Shown here one piece after another: positions 11,901 through 21,118 of a stretch of 64,000 bases of DNA. How positions within the stretch are numbered: the stretch's first letter is position 1; the number at the start of each line of letters is the position of its first letter. The translations under genes were made by a program, and so were the position numbers. The notes under the pieces are model-generated. The model did not search any database and was not told the origin of the DNA. It was given only the letters and a program-made list of their open reading frames with translations. Origin of the DNA: Pyrrhosoma nymphula (Eukaryota; Arthropoda; Insecta; Odonata; Coenagrionidae); NCBI GenBank assembly GCA_963573305.1, contig OY754334.1, positions 88,781,848 through 88,845,847 of the forward strand, in the 5' to 3' direction.

Positions 11901-12705
11901 TTGGATGAGTACGTCAGTGACTTCCGACTGCTGGACGGACGCCAGACGCCCCAGCGAAACCACACCTTTACTATTGAAGCATTGAAAAATGAGATATCGT
12001 TCAGGTAATACATTCAGTGCATAATGTACTCGGCGACGATCATTAATTAGATGTTTAACTCTGAAAAGGAGCGCCGAAACGTTACTGTGATCTATCACTA
12101 TTCGTATAAACGAGTAACTTTTTCACGTCGGGACCAAGATCTGAGGTTCGTAATTTTAAAACTTCGTTATTTCGTAATATCGCGTACTGTTACATACACT
12201 TAGATACCCTTTTGGTCGGGACCGAAGATTTTGCTTCGTAAAATCAAAATTTTGTAATTTCGAAGTTCGTATTTTCGAGTTTCTACTGTATTTGGAATGG
12301 ATGACAGTCAGTACATATCATTTCAGCTATTACCCTTGTTATTTTTTCTTGCCTCTTGTCCCCTGGCTTGAACTTCCCCTTCTTATCCATGAAACTTGGC
12401 AAGGATAACTGTCTTGAAGGATGTTTTTTAATTTTCCCTGGCGGAGATGCTGGTTCACTTGCTGACGAGGATGGCAAAGAGCACTAAGAAGATGACATAA
12501 CTTCAGAATTGCTGTCATCATGGGTCTCAGGGTAACCTTTGTCAATCAGCTGCATAATGCCATCTTTGTGCCTTTTCAAATGGTTTTTTAAGCCTGAAGT
12601 GGTACGCAACGCACCATGCGATATCTTCGCACTGCAAAAATTGCAAACTGCAAATTTCTCGTCCAGTTCACAAATGTGAAAATGTTGCCACACTTCGCTG
12701 GTCAT
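8921..12705 (-). pseudogene. hAT transposase (BED finger, DDE/RNase H-like, dimerisation domain)
   Basis: From 12705 downward: a BED zinc finger (VWQHF..CNFCSAKISHG..LKNHLKRH), an in-frame TAG at 12484, a Ser/Pro linker and RQEKITRVIAEMI at 12310. The frame then crosses the pogo-2 insertion (12288-10534) without loss and continues at 10533 with EPRYIIPYRKHIS. SITTDLWTSTANDDY near 10370 is the first catalytic block, after a frameshift; a TAA lies near 10295. WNSTLHMLTRLKEQ (9930) and RLKGSIF (about 9560) follow. A likely 161-nt intron (9299-9459, GTAAG...TTCAAAG) precedes the C-terminal dimerisation domain at 9169-8921 (PPATVFSERLFSTAG). A TGA near 9198 precedes that domain. Clearly inactive. 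Confidence 0.85.
10534..12288. mobile_element. pogo-like non-autonomous element inside the hAT transposase
   Basis: A 1755-bp element with inverted ends CAGTAGAAACTCGAAATTAC (10534) and, at the right, the complement of CAGTAGAAACTCGAAAATAC (ending 12288). TA flanks both sides (10532-10533, 12289-12290). No transposase domain is recognisable inside, so it is probably a non-autonomous pogo/Tigger relative with a TIR different from the element at 1719. The interior includes an imperfect direct duplication of about 60 bp (11268-11330 and 11388-11450), the first ending in a run of G (11325-11339), and a CT-rich tract near 11150-11190. The host hAT frame is continuous once the element and one TA are removed. 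Confidence 0.85.
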
Positions 12706-13311
12706 TCTAACTGAATAAGTTTAAATGATCATTAGTGGATTAAAAATGAACGTGTTTTACGACGGCTTATATACTTCATTTCCTCAATCCTTACGCAACT
12801 GACTAACCACGGCAACTTGCGCGCTTGCAACACTGCGATTCTTTTGTTTCTTATATAAGCATGACGAATATTTTATTATTAACATTTTACTATGTTAATC
12901 ACAACCCTTAAATTAAATAAAGAATGCACAATTATTTCAAAAATTGAATTTATAAAATGTAAGGGTAGTCATGCAACGAGGAGTCATAAAAAGGAACAGC
13001 CAATCTTGCAAGCGTTTGATCATTTGCTTTTTCATGTAATTCTTGTGAAGTTACTATGGATTTATATTTTCATGCTTAACTTGAAGATGAAGTTCGGTTT
13101 GAAATATTAATTAATGAATTGGTACCAATCAAATCTGCTGGCCCAAATGCTTTGTAACATGTAACCCAGCCGATGCCCGCGAATTTGAAAAGCATAGTCG
13201 ATATGTGTAATGTATTCGAGATGGTGAAATTATTACTTTGTGTCCTCGAATATCGAATAGTACAAATACCTCACTATTTGAGGATTCGACTATTCGAATG
13301 TCCCATCTCTA

Positions 13312-14165
13312 GTAAATCTGTATAAGATGTATGACATAAGATGCACATAAGCACCCAGGTGCAAGAACACACGTGCATGCAAACACCCATGCCCTCATAC
13401 AAATTTTACAAATCCCCCACTCCCAAAGATTTCTCCCTGGATCCACTCCTGAGTGTTCTAGCTTATTCCTTAGGTACTGCTTACCTTAGCACCAAACTCT
13501 CTGGTGCCCCACTCACTTAAGTCCCATTGTAAGATGCTTCTTACCTCTATCTCTAGTCTTTGCTGGTAGTAGTGTGGTTACGAGATAATTGTTCATCCAA
13601 AACATTTAATAGCTTTTGTTAACCTGGTGTTCTGAAATTGACATGGTGGTATCAATTTTTTTAAAGCACTCAGTGGGCAGAAGTTCAGTGATCAGTTCAG
13701 TCTGCTTTTAAAGTCTTTCTATGTGTAAGTTGTTCACAAAAATGTGAAGGTCTTGAATTCAAGGGCAATCTTTGAACCATTTCAAACTGAAGGTTGGATA
13801 TTTTGCTTTCTGAGGTTTCTACCACTTCCTGGAACAACGCCCACGAAACCTTTTATAGTGAAGTTTCAGCCTTACTATGCCCTCTGAAACCTTCATCATT
13901 GCTAAAAACTGAAGGTGCCAAAATTTTTTTCTTGATCTCCCGATATATATGGGACACCTGTTACTGTTACACATTTTAGTTTTTCCTATTAACTCACTTT
14001 TACTTCTTTTTTGCTGAAATGATAGGAAAAGCAGTGTCAACTTAATTATTTTTAAGTCAGCACGTAGCTTGGTGTTGTGTATATCACCTAAAGTTTAATT
14101 GTATTGGTTTTAAAATTAATTTCCCATGTAACTCTGATTTTACATTCACGAATTTTTTGTTGCAG
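13312..14165 (+). other. spacer, possibly intron sequence
   Basis: Begins with the right hAT target duplication (GTAAATCT, 13312-13319). No coding or repeat signal is recognised. If the exon call at 14166 is right, this is intron upstream of it, ending in a pyrimidine-rich run and TTTTTTGTTGCAG. Confidence 0.3.
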
Positions 14166-14284
14166 AATTATCTCAAGTCTGGGAGAATTTACCTTTAGGT
14201 GTATACCCTGGTTATTATGAGCATATTAAAGCTCAAGGGCCAACACTAGAGTTTGGAGATGATGTTATGTACGTCAGTGAATGA
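14166..14284 (+). CDS. candidate 3' terminal exon of an unrecognised host gene
   Basis: A good splice acceptor (TTTTTTGTTGCAG ending at 14165) is followed by 38 open codons in the frame that takes two bases from this exon for its first codon (LSQVWENLPLGVYPGYY near the start, FGDDVMYVSE at the end). It stops at TGA 14282-14284. About 110 bases downstream lies AATAAA (14396-14401). The peptide is not low-complexity and does not match any transposon domain I know, so it may be the last exon of a real gene whose earlier exons lie before the window or behind the repeats. I do not recognise the protein. Alternative: chance open frame after a decoy acceptor. Confidence 0.4.
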
Positions 14285-14395
14285 AGTTTGACATTGATGG
14301 AGATGCTGAGATCACAGACTACACAGTACAAAATTATGAACAATGAAGTTATTACCTGTGAAAATGTAATTAATTTTTCTTTTTTTCCATTTAAA

Positions 14396-14401
14396 AATAA
14401 A
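14396..14401 (+). terminator. AATAAA polyadenylation signal
   Basis: Canonical hexamer about 110 bases after the stop of the candidate terminal exon, followed by a T/G-rich stretch (about 14410-14460). It supports, but does not prove, a transcript end here. Confidence 0.35.
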
Positions 14402-15064
14402 TATAATGCCTTGTTTGCCTTGTAGAAAAAGTATAGTGGTTTATTTCTTCTTTGTCTCTAAGAAAAGTTTTCATGAAGATCTGTTGGCTCTGTGATAATT
14501 GATTATTGACTGGCAAAGGAATGCTGTCAATTTATCAGTTTAATTAAACTGATAAATTCACAGCATTTTTGAAACTCATCGAAACTGGCTTAAGCTTTTT
14601 TAAGAGTTTCAAAAACTTAATAAGCCATTTCCAGATGTTATTTCTTCTGGGTGGTGTACAGATTATTGTAATCCAGTTGAATAAAAAATATGCCATTTCA
14701 TGTGGTGTCGGTTGTTTTTCTATCCAAAGCATTTAAACTTTAGTGATCATTATCCATAAGGAGGCACATTAATATGTGAAATTCACAATGAAATAAAATA
14801 TGTGGCCGTCGAAGGACAGCCATATCTTTTATTTCATCAAGCTCAGTATGAATGTGACTGGCAGTGGGGAGTACATAGTATTATAGATATAAACCAATAA
14901 TTAAATCAATATTTCAGAAAATATGAGTATGAAAATAACATTAACATCATCATCTGAGTGTTCTACCAGCTGATTGGTAGGTATTTGGACAGCCCCTATC
15001 CTAAATATCAATCTCTGAAACATCTTGTTTAGCCAGGGCAATTCTATGCCCTTATGTCCCTACC
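14402..15064. other. spacer with palindrome and hairpin
   Basis: No gene seen. It contains a 48-bp near-perfect palindrome (14520-14567) and an imperfect hairpin at about 14791-14840 (arms GAAATAAAATATGTGGC and GCCATATCTTTTATTTC). The I-clade 5' UTR fragment begins near 15065. Confidence 0.4.
14520..14567. repeat. 48-bp palindrome
   Basis: Two 24-base arms meet with no spacer between 14543 and 14544; only one position per arm is unpaired (C at 14528 against C at 14559). The centre is CAGTTTAATTAAACTG. No gene or known element explains it. Confidence 0.8.
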
Positions 15065-15556
15065 CCATCACCCCTGCGGGTAGGGGGTCAAAGCATACTC
15101 CCGCAGTATCCCTGCTTGTCGTAAGAGGCGACTAAAAGGGTGGGGAAATGAACCCCGTAAACAAACCTCCAGGCAGCTTAGGGATGCATCTTGACAGTTT
15201 TGTGGGTCCACTGTGTGCGGCCATACCAGCTGGCCTGCGATCCACCTGCATGTTTGCCGTGTGCGGAGACCCATAAGGGCGAGAAGAGGATACTGGTGCG
15301 TGAGTTCTTCGGCACCCAGCTGGGTGTCGGATACCCAGTATGGGCCAGAGTTCAATACCCCACTTTGGCCCTGGATCCCCTGTAAACAGGCAGTCAATAT
15401 CTAGCCAGTCTTGATCAATTGGCTTATCGACATGTTTCGATGGAGAGTACTTGAGTGATGGGGGTCTGTGTAGGACAGCCACAGTTGTATGGGTTTGGAG
15501 ATCCCATGCACTGAAGGCCTAACCGGAAGCAGACCCACTACACGATAGTGATATAT
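15065..15556 (+). mobile_element. I-clade LINE 5' UTR fragment (copy I-6)
   Basis: About 490 bp aligning by eye to the 5' UTR of I-2 (39357-39845): the box at 15074-15140, then blocks such as GTGTGCGGCCATACCAGCTGGCC, given here in part as GTGCGGCCATACCAGC, and TCGACATGTTTCGATGG. It begins with ACCCCTGCGGGTAGGGGG and stops where the Copia-1 LTR starts at 15557. The rest of the copy is absent from the other side of Copia-1, so the locus was later deleted or rearranged. Confidence 0.8.
15074..15140 (+). promoter_or_regulatory. I-family 5' box (copy I-6)
   Basis: First of four copies in the window of a conserved block near the element 5' end. CTGCGGG at 15074 can pair with CCCGCAG about 27 bases on; GTCGTAAGAGGCGACTAAAA follows. 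Jockey and I-type LINEs carry internal promoters at their 5' ends, so a promoter or RNA-structure role is an inference. Confidence 0.6.
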
Positions 15557-15809
15557 TGTTGAAAGTTCTTAAACTAATGAGTGCTAAGGACGGGGTATTA
15601 CTAAGGAAGAACAACTACCTTGAGTTTCGAACCATCTGAAGAGACTGTCTTTATTTAACTGAATTTACAGAAAGAGAACATCTCCACACAACAATGGAAA
15701 AATAAATGCAAAACAAAAGAAGCTCGAAATCATTAATACAGGCGAAAGTTCGACTCCTTCAAACAAATATACATACATTTACTTCTATTTTTTTGGCTCT
15801 TTTCCAGCA
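15557..15809 (-). repeat. Copia-1 3' LTR
   Basis: On the minus strand it runs from TGCTGGAAAAGAG (15809) to CTTTCAACA (15557), 253 bp, giving TG...CA ends. Directly upstream is a purine-rich stretch (AGGAGAGG) that fits a polypurine tract. AATAAA lies inside on the minus strand near 15650. The partner LTR is not in the window, so the limits are inferred. Confidence 0.6.
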
Positions 15810-15913
15810 CCTCTCCTAAAAAAGTCAACATAATATCAAGGTAAACATTTTACAAAAGGAGCATAGCACAATGTAACACAAAAAAAATTGAAACTACAAA
15901 ACTTGACCTACAC

Positions 15914-16430
15914 TTAAGTCGATAGAAAAATTATGCTCTCAAAATGACAAAATATAAAACATTCCCTTAAAACTATATTATACCTAGGGAATGAGTAAAC
16001 TCTTTGGTGCGTGCTCCAGACGGGTTTAGTCAAAAGATCAGCAACATTAGTAGTTGACTTCACATACTCATAAGCTGTCTCCCCCTGTTTAACTAGATTT
16101 ATCACATAATGGTATCTCACCCTGATGTGTTTAGTCTGGTCTGAAATTGCTTCTGACTTAGCAATACACATGGCGCCCGTATTGTCAGCATATATCTTAC
16201 ATGGCTCTGATACAAAACTCTCCTGATTTATTTCCTTCAGAAACTCCTTGAGCCACACAAAGTCAGTAGAAAACTCATACATTGCGACATACTCTGCAAA
16301 GGTTGAGGATGAAGCTACATCCACCCTCTGCTTCTTAATACGCCTAAATACTGCTGCATTGGACAGACTAAAAACACCCTGAGATTGACACAATCATCCT
16401 TGTTGTTTGCAAAATCTGTGTCAACCTAAA
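15914..16430 (-). pseudogene. Copia-1 RNase H
   Basis: Open from about 16393 to 15914. Recognisable copia RNase H signatures: SSTFAEYVAMYE (usually AEY, acidic active site), IYADNTGAMCIAKSE (DN active site), TKHIRVRYHYV and VADLLTKP near the C-terminus. Sequence between 16400 and 16670 is degraded and links it to the RT. It would remove the RNA strand during LTR-element reverse transcription. Truncated and cut off from an intact pol, so non-functional. Confidence 0.85.
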
Positions 16431-16669
16431 CCCTTAACTTATGTCCTAACTTAGAGAAACACAAACAATAATCATGGGTTGCCTTTAAATACTGAAGAAC
16501 ACAAATAACTTGCAGTGTATTCTGTAGATGTAACATTTCCAATCTGTCACTAAGGGATTATGACAATACTGACTTACAAGACACTACATTTGCAATATCA
16601 ACTCTGGTCAGGCCTGCAACATAGAGGAGTATGCCTACACACCTCATATATTTGGCTTCGTAAAACTCC

Positions 16670-17024
16670 TCAGCACATTTCATCCCTTTGGAGACTGGTA
16701 GAGCCCATCTCCAGTGGGGTACTCAGTCTGTGACAATCAGTCATGGAAAACTCATGCAAGATCTCCTTGATGTAGGATGTTTTACTTAAGAGTAGATTGT
16801 CCTGGGTAGGCCTTTGGATTGAAATAGACAAGAAATTCATCACAGGTTCCAGATCCTTCACACCTACTGTACAATCTACTGTACAAGAATTCCTTTATCT
16901 GGCCTACAACCTCTCACCCCAATTAAGAGGAAATCATCCACATAAACTGCAACAATTAAGCCCACCTTTAAGTAAACACACAGGTCCTGAACACATTTTG
17001 ACATACCATACTCAGTTACTTACA
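16670..17024 (-). pseudogene. Copia-1 RT, 3' part
   Basis: Minus-strand frame with the copia RT catalytic block VAVYVDDFLLIG (about 16920-16955), preceded by SKCVQDLCVYLKVGLI at the edge of the CR1-like insertion, and followed by the connection region (MKDLEPVMNFLSISI and STPLEMG, 16861-16700). Small shifts occur around 16860-16890. It continues the RT fragment at 19025-19302 across the CR1-like LINE. Confidence 0.85.
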
Positions 17025-19024
17025 GTAATAATAATAATATTTTATTTCACCGATTAGCAAGAGTACAATTGCATGGCTACGTCATAGATAATAAACAATG
17101 TATATAAGAAAAAATACCATGATGAAGTGTCATCACAATTACATCGAAATTACATCAGCAGAGAAACAGCTAATAACAACAATAATAATGAATACATAAA
17201 AGGATTAAATGGGAAAATACAATAGTATGGACAATGCTAAAATAGGAAATGACACAAGTAGCATCATGGACGTTATCAGATTCACAAAGTATCTTCCATA
17301 TATTCAGCAATGCTGTAATAACACTTTTTTGATAGATGTTTCACCTTACTCTTAAATACATAAATTGAGGTGCTATCTCTTATTTCTTTAGGTATTTTGT
17401 TGAATATCGCCGAGGCAGAGTGTCTCGGACCCTTTAAACAGAGAGAGCTGGAGTATTGTTCGGAATGTATGTCGTTACTTGAACGGGTGTGGTGATGGTG
17501 GAAGGTGGCATTTGAAGGAAATTTGTCAAGCTTTGCTTTAACAAAGCTGGCACATGCCAGGATATAGAGAGACGGGAGTGTAAGAATCTTTGATGCAGCA
17601 AAAAGGGGTTTGCCAGGGGTGCGGATAGGAACTTGATGCATAGTCTTAATTGCTTTTTTTCTGGGCGGAGAAGGCCCTTTTGGCAGCAGTTGAATTTCCC
17701 CAAAACATAATGCCATAGGAAAAATGTGAATGTATTTTGGCATAATAAACCATTTTTAGGGTTTCAAAAGACACAATTGGAGACAATTTCCTGATCATGT
17801 AAGTACCCACGGAAACTTTATTGATTAATACCTGAATATGAGGGGACCAATCCAAGCCATCTGAGATTACGAGCCCCAGGAACTTTGTTGTCGTCAAATT
17901 AGTGGAGTGATTTATATTGTTAATATGAGGGAGAAGATCTCTCTTGTTAGAGTTTTTAAGTAGGAATTGTAGGAAGAAAGTTTTCTCTTCATTAACAATG
18001 AGGTTGTTGTTTTTACACCACTGATTCATTTCCTTAATGGTCAAATTTGTGAGGTCAATCAAATCTTGAGCACTCTTGGCTGTGACAATGGTGGAGGTGT
18101 CATCAGCATAAAGAATAGTTCTACAATGGGACAAGTGATTTGGGAGATCATTAATAAAAAGTAAAAAAAGCAGTGGACCAAGGAGAGATCCTTGAGGTAC
18201 ACCTCTGGTTAATTTCATGGGACCAGATTTTATAGTTGAAGATCTATATGGATAACACACAACTTGTTGTCTGTCACTTAAGTAGGACATGATCCATTTT
18301 AGAGCAGGACCGGTGATTCCGAGAGTAATTAGCTTGTTTTTTAGGATAATATGATCAATTAGGTCAAAGGCCTTAGTTAAATCAAAGAAAATTCCTACAG
18401 TAAGGAGTTTTTCATTTAGACCAAGTAAGATGTTATCAACTAGCTCAAAGGATGCAGAAATAGTGGACTTGCCAGGTGTAAAACCATGCTGATTGTCATA
18501 GAGTAAGTTGCGAGATAGTAGATAGCCCAGCAATCGTTTATAAAATAATTTTTCAAATAACTTGGAGAAAACTGATAAAATGGATATTGGCCTATAGTTA
18601 TCAGCTTCACTACGGGAGCCTTTTTTATAAACAGGGAGCACACGAGAATACTTGAGGGCTGATGGGAACTGGCCAGAAGAGAAAGATGAGTTGACTATAT
18701 CGGCCAAGGGTGTAGCAATAAAATTAGAAGCGGTTTTTAATACAGGCATAGGGATTCCATCAAGCCCAGCAGAGAATTTATTGTCGAAAGAATTTATTAT
18801 ATTTATAATCTCGGAGGAATCGGTTGGAAAGAGAAACATTGCATGGAGTGAATGACTTTGGCTAGTGCTGGGTAAGGGTGTATTAGCCGTAAGCTGAGAA
18901 GCAGTATTGCAAAAATAAGAATTGAACATGTCAGCGATATTCTTAGGCTCTGTAACATTGAAACCATTGAACTTCATAGAGGTTGGGTGAATTTCCTGAG
19001 AGGAGGCTCTTGTCAATGTGATGA
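17025..19024 (-). mobile_element. CR1-like LINE, 5'-truncated, inside Copia-1 RT
   Basis: About 2 kb on the minus strand: RT and C-terminal domain only. The 3' end is a short AAT/ATT microsatellite (AATAATAATAATATTTT on the plus strand at about 17025-17042), typical of CR1/L2-group LINEs, which end in short repeats instead of poly(A). It sits between the copia motif LKQAGRN (about 19030) and the codons for TEYGMSK (about 17015), so it entered copia RT with little or no loss. No clear target duplication is visible, as expected for CR1-type elements. Confidence 0.8.
17282..19016 (-). pseudogene. CR1/L2-type reverse transcriptase, one frameshift
   Basis: A 456-codon frame (19016-17646) followed by a frame shifted near 17660-17690 that continues to 17282. 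RT blocks are all present: VLPVYKKGSRSEADNYRPIS, IFFDLTKAFDLIDH (catalytic Asp), RGVPQGSLLGPLLFLLFIND, ILYADDTSTIV (catalytic DD) and KFLGLVISDGLDWSPH (thumb). The tail holds NKIPKEIRDSTSI, the LPxxIR-like end of CR1/L2 ORF2. The endonuclease is missing because the copy is 5'-truncated. Apart from the single frameshift in the final 150 codons the RT is uninterrupted, so this is a fairly recent insertion. Confidence 0.88.
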
Positions 19025-19314
19025 TTTCAATTTCTCCCAGCTTGCTTCAGCTCATACACACTCTTCAATTCATACACAAATAGTAGGGGTTTCCCACTTG
19101 GAAAAATCTGGTTCTTGTTCCATAAAAATTGGAACTTCTAAATCACTATTTAAATAAGCACCAACAACGTCGCAGTGATCAATTTCCCAGTTTTTTCAAT
19201 GGCTGAGGACATCAATAACTTTTAAGATTTTCTATGCACCACAGGGCTGAAAGTCTCAAAATAATCAACTCCTTCTATATGACTAAAACCTCTTGCCACA
19301 AGGCAAGCATTGTA
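19025..19314 (-). pseudogene. Copia-1 RT, middle part
   Basis: Minus-strand copia RT: LVARGFSHIEGVDYFETFSP near 19290, then HRKS with an in-frame stop near 19225, and YELKQAGRN near 19040 (the usual YGLKQ block). It is bounded by I-1 above 19314 and the CR1-like LINE below 19025. The TGA where a Trp is expected at about 19031 is another lesion. Confidence 0.8.
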
Positions 19315-19319
19315 CCCCC

Positions 19320-19386
19320 CTGCGGGTAGGGGGATTGAGAATACTCCCGCAGTATCCCTGCTTGTCGTAAGAGGCGACTAAAAGGG
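19320..19386 (+). promoter_or_regulatory. I-family 5' box (copy I-1)
   Basis: Starts five bases inside the element. CTGCGGG/CCCGCAG arms frame TAGGGGGATTGAGAATACT; then TATCCCTGCTTGTCGTAAG and AGGCGACTAAAAGGG. Nearly identical in I-3 and slightly diverged in I-2 and I-6. Confidence 0.65.
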
Positions 19387-19864
19387 CGGGGAGACAACCC
19401 CGAAAACAAACCCCCGTTTCGCTAGGGTAGCGTCCGGACAGTCTTGTGGGTTTGACTGTCTGTGCGAGGCAATATTATCTTGCCTTAGCCCACCCGCGTG
19501 TTTGCCGTGCGCGGCGACCCGTGTCGAAGGGAACGGGGATCCTGGTGGCTGAGGGGACCTCCCCTGTGGGAGGGGAGACGCCCCCAACACTCCACTTCGG
19601 CCCCTGCCTCTCCTAGACGGGCGGCCGGGAACTAGCCTATTCCCGGTCAATCGGCTCCTGGCGGCTGGGGAGCTTGGCGGCTCCTTTCGAGCGTACGCCA
19701 GGATGGGATAGCCGTGAGCCAAAGGGACACTGCAAAGAGCATTCTCGGAGGGCACGACTATATCTCCAGGTAGTCCTGACGCTCTGCATCGGCTGGCGGT
19801 GCATCGTCCCCATTTTGGGCTCCATGGTGGGTGGGAAGCCTGGAGATGAAAATAATAATTTCCC

Positions 19865-21067
19865 ATGGGTACACCAAACAAAATCCCTGCTGCTTCTCTT
19901 GAGGTGGCTCAACCTTGTAAAAGGCTGTGTGTCGACAACAGCATCTTTGAAACGGAGGATTATCCATCTTTTCTTGTGGTGAGCAGTATTGAAGAAGGAG
20001 CTATGAAAAAATTATCTCCCTTCGTGGTCGCCAAAGTAATTCAGGGTTTAGTGGGTGACGTGAAAACGGCGAAAAGACTTCGATCAGGTTCTTTCCTCAT
20101 CGAGGTTAAGCAAAGTAGACAGGCAAAGAAACTTCTGGAGACAAAGGAATTCTTACAAGTACCGGTGAAAGTGGAACCCCATAGGTCACTTAACACATGT
20201 GACGGTGTTATAACATCATGGGAACTTTCAGATTGTACCGAGGATGAAATAAAAGAAGGCCTCAAAGATCAGAAGGTGGTATCGGTCCGTCGCTTGAAAA
20301 CGAGGCGAAGTCGTACCTTGAAGGACACGAACAGCCTTGTCCTAACCTTCGCCCTCCCGAAACTTCTCGCGTCTGTCTATGTCTGCTACAACTCAATCCC
20401 AGTGCGACCTTTCATTCCTAAGCCAATGCGATGCTTTCGTTGCCAAAGGTATGGCCATACATCTTCAAATTGCAAAGGAGAGGAGCTCTGTGGAAGATGC
20501 TCTCTACAAAAGCATGAAGGAGATTGTAAGGAAAAAGAGAAATGTGTCAACTGCGAGAAAGATCATCCAGCCTGGTCCACATCGTGTCCCGTATTTGTGG
20601 AAGAAAAAAAATACAGGAAATAAAAACCACAAAGAAAGTTACCTACGGCGAGGCCAAGAAGGAATTCAGAGCTCTTCACCCAGTGTTCTCCAGACAGTCC
20701 TATAGTCAGGTGACCGCCAAAAAATATCAGGACGCTGCCGTGCAAACACATACGCCATCTGTGCGCGGCCCCTGTAAAGGCGTATTCCTGCCCGCTAAAC
20801 CCAAAAATCCTACTCAGGTAACCAACCTAAAAATTTAAAAAAAATATGGCTAAGGCTACAGCGGAGAGCGATTCTTCTGGTGAAAGCTCGCCTTCATCCA
20901 GCAAGGCCAAATCGCTCCACCGCAAATCTCATTCAAAAAAACCTGACCTTGAGGAGGACGCCATATCGGACGATATGATGGATTCCGATCCCTCCGAAGT
21001 AGCCATGCACTTCAAATGCCCGAGTAAACCCCAAGAAAAGGGGAAGGTGAGACTGCGGCGATCATAG
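19865..21067 (+). pseudogene. I-1 ORF1 (gag) with CCHC knuckles, frameshifted
   Basis: ATG at 19865 opens a 252-codon frame. Residues 45-110 hold the conserved block EGAMKKLSPFVVAKVI..VKTAKRLRSGSFLIEV, shared with I-2 and I-3. Three zinc knuckles follow: CFRCQRYGHTSSNC, CGRCSLQKHEGDC and CVNCEKDHPAWSTSC. After a shift in an A8 run near 20610 the frame continues (EIKTTKKVTYGEAKKEFRAL) to 20838, and a second shift at another A run leads to a Ser/Lys-rich tail ending at 21067 (KGKVRLRRS). The protein should bind element RNA and form the RNP. Both breaks sit in A homopolymers, so assembly error is an alternative to true mutation. Confidence 0.8.
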
Positions 21068-21118
21068 TCGACCACTCTTGGATTTGATACATATTTTTAT
21101 ATATTATTTATTTACTTA

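Larger units (their letters stand above)
8257..13311 (-). mobile_element. hAT DNA transposon with intron-containing transposase
   Basis: Terminal inverted repeats TAGAGATGGG (8257) and CCCATCTCTA (ending 13311) are flanked by 8-bp duplications GTAAATAT (8249-8256) and GTAAATCT (13312-13319), differing at one base. Both ends hold several TCGAATA/TATTCGA motifs, plausible transposase binding sites. The transposase is on the minus strand. The element is split by a second DNA transposon (10534-12288); without it the length is about 3.3 kb, usual for autonomous hAT elements. The one-base difference between the duplications and the coding lesions indicate an old insertion. Confidence 0.9.

Noticed and set aside
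15132..15482. Overlapping open frames in the I-family 5' UTR (also at 19378-19881, 39419-39803, 43019-43535)
   Set aside because: The frames are on the antisense strand and differ in phase between copies, so they are not conserved coding sequence.
17025..17042. Independent AAT microsatellite
   Set aside because: It is the 3' terminus of the CR1-like LINE, as shown by its position at the copia boundary.
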